From Duganella sacchari (GTDB taxonomy: Bacteria > Pseudomonadota > Gammaproteobacteria > Burkholderiales > Burkholderiaceae_D): 64,000 nucleotides of DNA. Positions 25,483-32,661 of this stretch are shown here, in pieces. The notes under the pieces were generated by a model. The model was not told the origin of the DNA, made no database searches, and saw nothing but the letters and a program-made list of their open reading frames with translations. Made by a program: the position numbers and the translations under genes. Position 1 is the first letter of the stretch. Every line of letters starts with the position of its first letter. The DNA lies in contig NZ_FRCX01000013.1 in assembly GCF_900143065.1 (NCBI RefSeq), positions 62,001 through 126,000 on the forward strand, written 5' to 3'.

Positions 25483-26745
25483 TCAGAACACAAAATCAAG
25501 CGCCGCGCTCAGCACCGAAATGGGCTGGCCGGAGCGGAAGCCCGGCTGCACGTTAATCAGCGTACCGGTCGATCCCTGCAGCGGCTTCACGCGGTCGTAT
25601 TGCAGCTTGAGCGCGTAATTCGGATAGAAGTCCCAGCGCACACCGGCGCTGACGGTACGCTGGCGGGGGATCGCCGCCAGCAGCTGGTTCAGGCCCGCAT
25701 TCAGCTGCGCGCCCATGGCGGCCTGCTGCGGCGGTATCTCTTTCAGGTTCAGACCAGCGACATTGGTTTCCATGTTGGCGTGCGAGGCCGAATACACGGC
25801 GTACGGCGTCACATCGCCAACCCGGTAGCCGCCGCTCAGATAAGCAGCGGTTTTGTCGCCCAGATAGGAACGCGCATTCATGCGGCCGATTTCGCCCATG
25901 ACAAACCAGTTGCCCGGATCGTAGTTGAAACCCAGCGACACCACGTTGGCCCGCTTGCCCAGCAACTCGTAACGGTCAACCAGCACCTGCCCTTGCGGGC
26001 CAAACTGGCGCAAGCCGTCGAACAGTTCGCGCGCCAGATCGACGCTGAGCTCCGACGTCATCACGCTGGCGCGCACCGTCAGCGCGCCGGACGTGGTGGT
26101 GTTCGACAAGCCAGTCAGGTCGCGCGCCTGCGCATGCGCGCTCGGCGTCAGCGACAGGTTGGTGTGGCCCAGCAAAGCCTGCGTCACGTTATGCACGTCG
26201 CCCACCTGCCAGCGATAAGCCGCATCGACGCCATCGCTATTCGACAGCGGGATGGCGTCGTACACTTCCACCGGCGGCCGTACCCACGGCAGGGCGTAAC
26301 CGGCCTTGCGGTAATCGCCGCTCAGGAACAGCGGCAGCGCGATGCGGCCCAGGCGCACGCTCAGATCCGGCGTCACCTTGTACTGGAGATTGGCCCACTC
26401 CACCACCGGCGCATAGCCATCGCGCAGCGTGCGTTCGGACACCAGTTGCACCACGGCCGACCACGAACTGTCCAGGTTTACGCCCAGCTGCACGCCGACG
26501 CGGCTGTCCACCGCAGGACTCCACGCGCGGCTGGCGCCGGCGTCGCCGGGATTCAGCGCATTGGCAGTAAAGTCGGCGTGACGCTCGCTGCTATGCACCG
26601 CGCCCAGTGTACCGAAGCCGCCCAGTGTCCAGCGCTGCGGCGACTCATCGCCAACGCCCGCGACTTCGCCTGCCGCCGCTGCAGGGCAGCTCAGCATCAT
26701 CACGGTCGCCAGCATGGCGCGCATAGGCGAAAAATCGACGGTCAT
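25483..26745 (-). CDS. Outer-membrane porin-like beta-barrel protein
   Basis: 420 residues from the ATG at 26745, preceded by AGGAA at 7 bases. After a signal peptide (MRAMLATVMMLSCPAAAAG) the chain has alternating amphipathic strands (WTLGGFGTLGAVHSSE, VRLGRIALPLFLSGDYRKAG, TVSAGVRWDFYPNYALKLQY) and ends in an aromatic strand (LSAALDFVF), as outer-membrane barrels do. It is the first gene of the unit with the PstS-like and GGDEF-EAL genes. Similar barrels annotated as porin or hypothetical are found next to PstS-like/GGDEF genes in other proteobacteria as far as I recall; that recollection should be checked. Confidence 0.85.
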   Translation of the reverse strand: MTVDFSPMRAMLATVMMLSCPAAAAGEVAGVGDESPQRWTLGGFGTLGAVHSSERHADFTANALNPGDAGASRAWSPAVDSRVGVQLGVNLDSSWSAVVQLVSERTLRDGYAPVVEWANLQYKVTPDLSVRLGRIALPLFLSGDYRKAGYALPWVRPPVEVYDAIPLSNSDGVDAAYRWQVGDVHNVTQALLGHTNLSLTPSAHAQARDLTGLSNTTTSGALTVRASVMTSELSVDLARELFDGLRQFGPQGQVLVDRYELLGKRANVVSLGFNYDPGNWFVMGEIGRMNARSYLGDKTAAYLSGGYRVGDVTPYAVYSASHANMETNVAGLNLKEIPPQQAAMGAQLNAGLNQLLAAIPRQRTVSAGVRWDFYPNYALKLQYDRVKPLQGSTGTLINVQPGFRSGQPISVLSAALDFVF

Positions 26746-27014
26746 TACATGGTTCCTGTTATCGGCATACGGCAAACACCCGTGCATGCACGCGCTCAGG
26801 CGTTGACATGGATGGTGGCGGTCTGGGAAGAATTCAGTGCGAGGCATCTAGCTGTGGTGCCGCAGCGTAATCATACGGACCTGTTCACTTTATACTTCTC
26901 AAAAGCAACTGTCGATACTTTAGAGCAATATACCAAAAATTCTCTCCAAAAATCACACATTTCGCTGCCTTTTCGTCAATTCTGGTATCAAAAATGCACC
27001 CAATTGAATCTAGA
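26746..27014. other. AT-rich divergent intergenic region (porin-like gene / fur)
   Basis: This 332-bp gap (to 27077) is the longest in the window. From about 26870 it is much richer in A and T than neighbouring DNA. Apart from the fur promoter and Fur box at its right end, I see no gene. A TTTATA element (26889-26894) could serve a leftward promoter for the porin-like operon, but no -35 at proper spacing stands out. Confidence 0.6.
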
Positions 27015-27043
27015 TTGCCAAGAAGTTAAATATCGGATACCAT
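27015..27043 (+). promoter_or_regulatory. Promoter of fur
   Basis: TTGCCA (27015-27020), 17-bp spacer, TACCAT (27038-27043). The expected start of transcription falls inside the Fur box that follows. Confidence 0.6.
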
Positions 27044-27045
27044 GT

Positions 27046-27064
27046 GAGAATAGGAATCATTATC
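27046..27064. promoter_or_regulatory. Fur box upstream of fur
   Basis: GAGAATAGGAATCATTATC matches 15 of 19 positions of the classical Fur box GATAATGATAATCATTATC. It ends 13 bp before the fur start codon and sits at the predicted +1, the place expected for negative autoregulation. Confidence 0.8.
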
Positions 27065-27077
27065 ATTCTAGAGACAC

Positions 27078-27533
27078 ATGGATATCCCACAAGAACTGCG
27101 CAAACTTGGCTTGAAAGCCACCCTGCCCCGCTTACGCATCCTCCAGCTGTTCCAGGAATCTAAGAGCAAGCACCTGAGCGCAGACGATGTTTACCGCCTG
27201 CTGCATGACGAAAATATCGATATGGGACTGGCGACGGTCTATCGCGTATTGATGCAGTTTGCCGATGCCGGCATCCTGATCCGCCGCCACTTTGAATCGG
27301 TGGCGTCGGTATTTGAACTGAACGAAGGCGGCCACCACGACCACCTGATCTGCACCAACTGCGGCCGCATGGAAGAATTCCTCGATGCCGAAATCGAACA
27401 GCGCCAGGAAGCCGTCGCACGCGAACGCAACTTCGTGCTGCACGAGCATTCGCTGTCGCTATACGGTTTTTGCGGCGACTGCGCCGCCAGCATCAAGCCG
27501 ATGATGGGGGCCAAGAAGCTGCGGCGTTCTTGA
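27078..27533 (+). CDS. fur: Ferric uptake regulator Fur
   Basis: 151 residues. The N-terminal winged helix (ELRKLGLKATLPRLRILQLF, MGLATVYRVLMQFADAGI) is followed by the metal-binding/dimer domain. His86, His87 and His89 (GGHHDHLICTNCG) and the two CxxC pairs Cys92/Cys95 and Cys132/Cys135 are all present, matching the regulatory and structural metal sites of Fur. With Fe2+ it represses iron uptake genes. ATG 27078 begins MDIPQELRKLGLKATLPR, as expected for the family. Its last 41 bp overlap the convergent LysR gene. A Fur box and a promoter lie immediately upstream. Confidence 0.97.
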   Translation: MDIPQELRKLGLKATLPRLRILQLFQESKSKHLSADDVYRLLHDENIDMGLATVYRVLMQFADAGILIRRHFESVASVFELNEGGHHDHLICTNCGRMEEFLDAEIEQRQEAVARERNFVLHEHSLSLYGFCGDCAASIKPMMGAKKLRRS

Positions 27534-28413
27534 ACACCTGTTCGACAAAGTCGACAAACACCTTGATCTTGGCGGCGCGCTGATGGCGCTGCGGGTAAAG
27601 GATGGAGACGTCCGGCCCCGGCGCCTGCCACGCTTCCAGCACGGGTAGCAGCGCGCCGCTGCGCAGCTCCGCCATCAGCGACACCGACAGATGCTGGACC
27701 ACGCCGCCGCCCTGCACCGCCATACCGTTCAGCGAATCCACATGGTCCATGGCCACGGCGCCGCGTGGCGTGACCGTGAAGAGTTGACCATCTTGCTGAA
27801 AAGTCCACGGCCGCAGCTGGCGCGCCTTGGGGTAGACGAAATTCAGGCAAGGCAGATCGTCCAGCGCATCCGGATGCGGCGGCTGGCCATGCTGCGCAAT
27901 AAACACCGGTGACGCAGCGCAGACATACTGGTTTTTAAAAATGCTGCGTCCAACCAGCGAAGAATCCTGCAGCTCGCCGATGCGCAGCATGACGTCCACG
28001 CCCTCGTCCACCATATCGATCAGGCGATCGCTGGCCGTCAGGCGCACGCTAAGTTCGGGATAGGCGGCGAGAAACCGCGGCAAGGCCGGCGCCACATAAC
28101 GCTGCGCCAGTATGCCCGGCATATCGACACGCAGGCTGCCACGCGGCTCGTGCAGCGTATCGCCCAGGCCAGACTCCAGCTCTTGCATGTCATCCAGCAG
28201 ACGGCGCGCCTGTTCGATGCACTGGCGGCCTTCGTCGGTCAGGGACATGCTGCGCGTGGTCCGGTTCAGCAGCCGGACGCCAAAATGCGCCTCCAGCAGG
28301 GCAATCTGGTGCGTGACCGACGAGGTGGAGATGCCCAGTTTGGCGGCCGCCCGGCTAAAGCCTCCGGCATCCACCACGGCACAAAACACCTTCAGGGCAT
28401 CCAGCCTGTCCAT
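27493..28413 (-). CDS. LysR-family regulator
   Basis: 306 residues with the LysR winged helix at the N-terminus (LKVFCAVVDAGGFSRAAAKL, TSSVTHQIALLEAHFGVRLL, TRSMSLTDEG) and a type-2 periplasmic-binding-protein effector domain (GSLRVDMPGILAQRYVAPAL, ELSVRLTASDRLIDMVDEGV). It belongs to the DsdC/CrgA-like branch often found next to oxidoreductases. It is divergent from a quinone oxidoreductase gene and probably controls it from the palindrome at 28457-28471. Its 3' end overlaps fur by 41 bp. Confidence 0.93.
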   Translation of the reverse strand: MDRLDALKVFCAVVDAGGFSRAAAKLGISTSSVTHQIALLEAHFGVRLLNRTTRSMSLTDEGRQCIEQARRLLDDMQELESGLGDTLHEPRGSLRVDMPGILAQRYVAPALPRFLAAYPELSVRLTASDRLIDMVDEGVDVMLRIGELQDSSLVGRSIFKNQYVCAASPVFIAQHGQPPHPDALDDLPCLNFVYPKARQLRPWTFQQDGQLFTVTPRGAVAMDHVDSLNGMAVQGGGVVQHLSVSLMAELRSGALLPVLEAWQAPGPDVSILYPQRHQRAAKIKVFVDFVEQVFKNAAASWPPSSA

Positions 28414-28456
28414 CCCGCTCTCCTTTTATGGCATGCACGCCATTATTCACGATTTT

Positions 28457-28471
28457 GGGATACTGCATCCC
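28457..28471. promoter_or_regulatory. Palindrome in LysR / oxidoreductase divergent region
   Basis: Inverted repeat GGGAT-N5-ATCCC, 43 bp from the LysR start and 70 bp from the oxidoreductase start. Size and place suit a LysR-type recognition site. Confidence 0.45.
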
Positions 28472-28541
28472 GGCTTGCCCGATTTTTCATTGCGCCGCGC
28501 TGCGACAGAATGGCTCCATCAAGCAACCCACAGGAGTCATC

Positions 28542-29531
28542 ATGCAAGCCATCGTACTCAACGCCTACGGCACACCCCTCGTTCAACAGCATCTCGCCCG
28601 CCCCGTCGCCGGTCCCGGCCAGGTGCTGGTGCGCGTGCATGCCAGCGGTGTCAATCCGCTGGACACCAAGATCGCCGCCGGCAAGGCCGATCACGCCCGC
28701 GCCGTGCTGCCTGCGGTGCTGGGCATCGACATGGCCGGCGTGGTCGACAGCGTTGGCGACGGCGTGGAAGGCTACGCTCCCGGCGACCGTGTGTACGGCA
28801 TGACGGGCGGCGTCGGCGGCGTGCCAGGCTCGCTGGCCGAATACGCCGCTGTCGATGCGCGCCTGCTGGCCCACATGGCCGGCAACATGAGCATGCGCGA
28901 AGCAGCCGCGCTGCCGCTCATCTTCATCACAGCATGGGAAGGCCTGGTCGATCGCGCCCGTGTCGGCGCCGGGAAAACAGTGCTGGTGCATGGCGGTGCT
29001 GGCGGCGTCGGACACATGGCGGTCCAGCTCTCAGTTGCGCTGGGCGCGAGCGTCCATGCAACCGGCAGCGCCAGCCAGCGCGCCAGCATCGAAGCCATGG
29101 GCGCCACCTTCATCGACCGCGATACGGCAGTGGAAGACTATGTACAACAGCACACCGGCGGCATCGGCTTCGATGTGGTCTACGACACCGTCGGTGGCGC
29201 CGTGCTGGACCTGTCGTTCCGCGCCGCCCGCCGCTATCACGGCCATGTGGTGAGCTGCCTGGGCTGGGGCACCCACGCGCTGGCGCCGCTGTCGTTCCGC
29301 GCCGCGACCTATTCCGGCGTCTTCACGCTGCTGCCGCTGCTGACCGGCGAAGGCCGCGCCAATCACGGCGCCATCCTGCGTGAAGCCAGCGCGCTGGTGG
29401 CCGCCGGCAAATTGAAAGTGATGCTGGACCCGACGCGCTACACGCTGAATCCCCACAGTGTCAGCGCCGCCCACCGCGCACTGGCCGAACGCACGGCCGG
29501 CGGCAAGGTGGTGGTGGAGATTACGGCGTAA
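28542..29531 (+). CDS. Zinc-independent quinone oxidoreductase (MDR superfamily)
   Basis: 329 residues from the ATG at 28542 (AGGAG at 6 bases). A GroES-like N-terminal fold (VLVRVHASGVNPLDTKIAAG, LPAVLGIDMAGVVDSVGDGV, GDRVYGM) is followed by the NADPH-binding Rossmann motif VLVHGGAGGVGHMAVQLS. The catalytic-zinc ligands of true alcohol dehydrogenases are absent, as in QOR/zeta-crystallin members. The probable reaction is NADPH-dependent reduction of quinones or unsaturated carbonyl compounds. It is divergent from the LysR gene and its end overlaps the convergent FecR-domain gene by 11 bp. Confidence 0.92.
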   Translation: MQAIVLNAYGTPLVQQHLARPVAGPGQVLVRVHASGVNPLDTKIAAGKADHARAVLPAVLGIDMAGVVDSVGDGVEGYAPGDRVYGMTGGVGGVPGSLAEYAAVDARLLAHMAGNMSMREAAALPLIFITAWEGLVDRARVGAGKTVLVHGGAGGVGHMAVQLSVALGASVHATGSASQRASIEAMGATFIDRDTAVEDYVQQHTGGIGFDVVYDTVGGAVLDLSFRAARRYHGHVVSCLGWGTHALAPLSFRAATYSGVFTLLPLLTGEGRANHGAILREASALVAAGKLKVMLDPTRYTLNPHSVSAAHRALAERTAGGKVVVEITA

Positions 29532-30189
29532 GCGTATCGACGTCGCCGAAGGAAGCCGGCGGCGTGAACTTCATACCCGGATTGGTGAACATCTTTACCG
29601 GCCGGGTTTTATCGTTCTTGATAAAGCCGAACTGGCCGGGATCGTAGCGGAACTCGCCCGCGCTGTTGACAATCGAGATGCCGCCCGCGCTGACATGCAC
29701 GTGCAGGCCGGGTTCCAGCCCCGGCGAAGGGTCGGCATCGCCTTTGCCGGTCAGGTATTCGAGGAAGAAGGTGGTGCCGCGGATGCCGATGGTGGCGCTT
29801 GGCGTCTTCATCGCAAACTTGTCCTTGTTACGCTTGCCCAGCAGGCCGGTCATCGAACGCAGGCCGCCTTTGACCAGTGTGTAAGCCGCACGATCCGCCT
29901 CCGGCTTGTCGGCATCGAAGGAAAACTGGTCGATGACCACCGTGGTGCCCGGCTTGAGCGCCAGTTCACTGTTGTCGATAAACCGCACTAGCGCATAAGC
30001 GCCGGCGGAAGTAACCAGCGTATCACCGCTTTCCACCTCCGATTTCGCCTGCAATGCCTTCACCACGCCGGCCGGCGAGCGCGCGCTCATCGCTCCGCTG
30101 ACCTGCACCACCACGCCAGCCACCTGCGCGGCGTGCGCCAGGCTGCCTACCCACAGCAGCAGCGCCGCCAGAACATACCTCATACCCAT
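29521..30189 (-). CDS. Exported FecR-domain protein
   Basis: 222 residues. A signal peptide (LAALLLWVGSLAHAA) precedes a FecR-type domain: VSGAMSARSP, VESGDTLVTSAGAYALVRFI, LALKPGTTVVIDQF, and FAMKTPSATIGIRGTTFFLE with the typical T-P-x-A-x-x-x-I-R-G-T segment. Unlike true FecR sigma regulators it has no N-terminal cytoplasmic domain and no sigma factor gene is adjacent, so it is probably an exported FecR-like protein of unknown partner. Met1 and Met3 are both possible starts. Confidence 0.88.
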   Translation of the reverse strand: MGMRYVLAALLLWVGSLAHAAQVAGVVVQVSGAMSARSPAGVVKALQAKSEVESGDTLVTSAGAYALVRFIDNSELALKPGTTVVIDQFSFDADKPEADRAAYTLVKGGLRSMTGLLGKRNKDKFAMKTPSATIGIRGTTFFLEYLTGKGDADPSPGLEPGLHVHVSAGGISIVNSAGEFRYDPGQFGFIKNDKTRPVKMFTNPGMKFTPPASFGDVDTLTP

Positions 30190-30305
30190 GAAACACCTGA
30201 TTAAAATGTGAACGGCTGTTTATACCACGCCGCGGAATGTTCGTTCTATCGGCCGCCCGCTTGCACCCTTATACTAGGCAGAAAATAGCCCACGAGAGAG
30301 AGACT

Positions 30306-31748
30306 GTGAAACTGTACGAAACCCTGGCCGCCTATATCGCCAGCCAGATCGCTCAAGGCGTGATCCGCGAAGGAGAAAAGATTCCCTCCGTGCGTCAGAC
30401 CAGCCAGCATCACAATCTGAGCGTTTCGACTGTTATCCGTGCGTTCCTGCTGCTGGAAAGCCAGGGCCTGATCGAAAGCCGGCCGCAATCGGGCTACTTC
30501 GTGCGGCGCAAGCCTGCCATGCAAGCCGCCGGCGCTGCCGGGGAACCACTTGCACCGGCCGAACTGGCGCGCGGCGCGACGCTGGACACCAGCGAATTTG
30601 TCCTCACCACCCTGCGCTCCATCAATCAGGGCAGCGTGCCGCTCGGCTCTCCCTATCCCGATCCCGCTGTGTTCCCGTGGGCGCGGCTGAACCAGTACGC
30701 CAACAGCCTGGCACGCCGCGTCGGCCAGATGGGCATGACGGCCGACCTGCCGCCCGGGAATCCGGAACTGATACGCCAGATCGCCCGCCGTCACCTGGAG
30801 AACGGCCTGCCCGTGGATGCGAGCGAAATCATCGTCACCACCGGCGCCACGGAAGCGCTCAACCTGTGCCTGCAAGCTGTGGCGCCGCCAGGCAGCGTGA
30901 TCGCCGTGGAATCACCCACCTACTATGCGCTGATACAGGCGATCGAACGTATGGGCATGCAGGTGCTGGAGATTGACACCGATCCGGTCCAGGGCATCGA
31001 CCTGGCGGCGCTGGAGCGGGCCATCGTGGAAAACGGCGTGGCGGCCTGCATGGTCATGCCCAACTTCCAGAATCCGCTGGGCTTCCAGATGAGCGATGAG
31101 CGCAAGCGCGCCATGGTGGCGCTGCTGGCCAGGCATGACGTGCCGGTGATTGAAAACGATGTGTATCACGAGCTGTATTACGGCGACGTCCATCCCACTT
31201 CGCTCAAGAACTACGATACGCAAGGCCTGGTCCTGCACTGCAACTCCTTCTCCAAAACCCTGAGCCCCGCCAACCGCATAGGCTGGGCGCTGCCCGGGCG
31301 CTACAGGGCGCAGGTGGAAAAGCTGAAATTCCTGAACACGCTGAACACGCCCGCCCTGCCCCAGCTGGCCATCGCCGAATACCTGCAGAACGACGGCTAC
31401 GACTACCATCTGCGCAAGGTGCGCAAGGCGTATGCGCAGCAAGCCAGCATCATGGCGTCTGCAGTGCGCCGCTTCTTCCCGGCCGGGACCAGCGTCTCGA
31501 CGCCGGCCGGCGGCTATGTATTGTGGGTGAACCTGCCGGATGGCGTACGCGCACTGGAATTGTATGCGCGCGCGCAGGAGCGCGGCATCAGCGTCGGCGC
31601 CGGGAACATCTTCGCCACCGGCGACGCCTTCCAGCATTGCATCCGCCTCAATTACAGCTATCGATGGACGCCGGAAGTGGAAGCCGCCGTGCGGACACTG
31701 GGCCTGCTGGCGGGAGAGCTGGTCGGACATCCTGCCGGATCTACATGA
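30306..31748 (+). CDS. MocR-type GntR/aminotransferase-fold transcriptional regulator
   Basis: 480 residues. An N-terminal GntR winged helix (YETLAAYIASQIAQGVIREG, KIPSVRQTSQHHNLSVSTVI, LIESRPQSGYFVR) is fused to a fold-type-I aminotransferase domain with PLP-binding Lys317 in NSFSKTLSPANRIGW and NFQNPLGFQMS. MocR regulators use PLP or its adducts as effector and control vitamin B6, GABA, taurine or amino-acid genes. The start is a GTG at 30306 after a GAGAGAGA stretch; longer frames upstream would include poorly conserved sequence. No metabolic target lies next to it; the divergent gene encodes the FecR-like protein. Confidence 0.9.
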   Translation: MKLYETLAAYIASQIAQGVIREGEKIPSVRQTSQHHNLSVSTVIRAFLLLESQGLIESRPQSGYFVRRKPAMQAAGAAGEPLAPAELARGATLDTSEFVLTTLRSINQGSVPLGSPYPDPAVFPWARLNQYANSLARRVGQMGMTADLPPGNPELIRQIARRHLENGLPVDASEIIVTTGATEALNLCLQAVAPPGSVIAVESPTYYALIQAIERMGMQVLEIDTDPVQGIDLAALERAIVENGVAACMVMPNFQNPLGFQMSDERKRAMVALLARHDVPVIENDVYHELYYGDVHPTSLKNYDTQGLVLHCNSFSKTLSPANRIGWALPGRYRAQVEKLKFLNTLNTPALPQLAIAEYLQNDGYDYHLRKVRKAYAQQASIMASAVRRFFPAGTSVSTPAGGYVLWVNLPDGVRALELYARAQERGISVGAGNIFATGDAFQHCIRLNYSYRWTPEVEAAVRTLGLLAGELVGHPAGST

Positions 31749-32661
31749 CCTTGTAGCGCTCACACGGCGCAATCTCGGCAGGCATCTCCTGGCCACATTG
31801 TTCCAGCAGCGAACGCTCGATATTGCGGGTCATGGCGTTCAGCGCCAGGCAGTTTGGATCGGTGCCAAACGGTTCTGAAATTTCCTGCGCAATGGCTTCC
31901 AGCGCGAACAGCGTGTAGGCGACAAACACACATACCAGCGGTGTCGCTGCGCCCAGGTCGGCTACCAGGCCAAACGGCAGCATGAAGCAATACAGATAAA
32001 CGGTGCGGTGCACCAGCACGCCGTAAGCGAAGGGAATCGGCGTATTGGAGATGCGCTCGCAGCCACCGACAGCGGCGGCCAGTTCGCTCACCTGCGCGTC
32101 GAGTATCCACAACAGCGGCTCGCCTTGCCCGCGCTTGCGGCCAGCACGCGACAGCATCAGACGGATGCGGTCCAGCAGCGCCACCGGAATATACTGCATG
32201 CCGCGCAATTCCGCAGCTTCGGCTTTCGACAGATAGCGCCGCAGATCGGCAGCAGGATCGGTGCCGCGCAACTGATGCGTCAAGGCATAGACAAAAGCGA
32301 TCAGGCGTCGTACGAACAGCTTGCGTTCAAAACCGTCGCCATCCTCGGGCAGGTAGTTGATGACTTGCGACGTCAAGGCCCGCGCCGCAATCAGGATACG
32401 GCCCCAGATCTGGCGCGCCTCGACAAACCGCGCATAGGCGGCGTTATTGCGGAAGGCGAGAAAAATCGCCAGGCTCACGCCGACCAGCGGAAACGGTACG
32501 GTATCCAGCGGGATCTTCGCACCGAATACGTGGCCACCCGTAACCACAGCCAGCACACTCACCGCCAGCATCAGCAACAGCTGCGGCACAATGGTTTTCA
32601 GCACGGAGCCATCCCATACAAACAGCATCCGCAGCCAATTCGTGGACGGACGGATAATCAT
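31741..32661 (-). CDS. Bestrophin-like (UPF0187/YneE) channel protein
   Basis: 306 residues with four membrane helices. IIRPSTNWLRMLFVWDGSVL at the start, VGVSLAIFLAFRNNAAYARF in the second helix region, LVHRTVYLYCFMLPFGL and EISEPFGTDPNCLALNAM near the end are bacterial bestrophin features; the last includes the acidic stretch before the C-terminus. Bacterial bestrophins form pentameric ion channels; the Klebsiella protein conducts sodium. Its start overlaps the stop of the YdeP-like gene as ATGA, so the two are translated together, and its end overlaps the convergent MocR gene by 8 bp. Confidence 0.9.
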   Translation of the reverse strand: MIIRPSTNWLRMLFVWDGSVLKTIVPQLLLMLAVSVLAVVTGGHVFGAKIPLDTVPFPLVGVSLAIFLAFRNNAAYARFVEARQIWGRILIAARALTSQVINYLPEDGDGFERKLFVRRLIAFVYALTHQLRGTDPAADLRRYLSKAEAAELRGMQYIPVALLDRIRLMLSRAGRKRGQGEPLLWILDAQVSELAAAVGGCERISNTPIPFAYGVLVHRTVYLYCFMLPFGLVADLGAATPLVCVFVAYTLFALEAIAQEISEPFGTDPNCLALNAMTRNIERSLLEQCGQEMPAEIAPCERYKVM

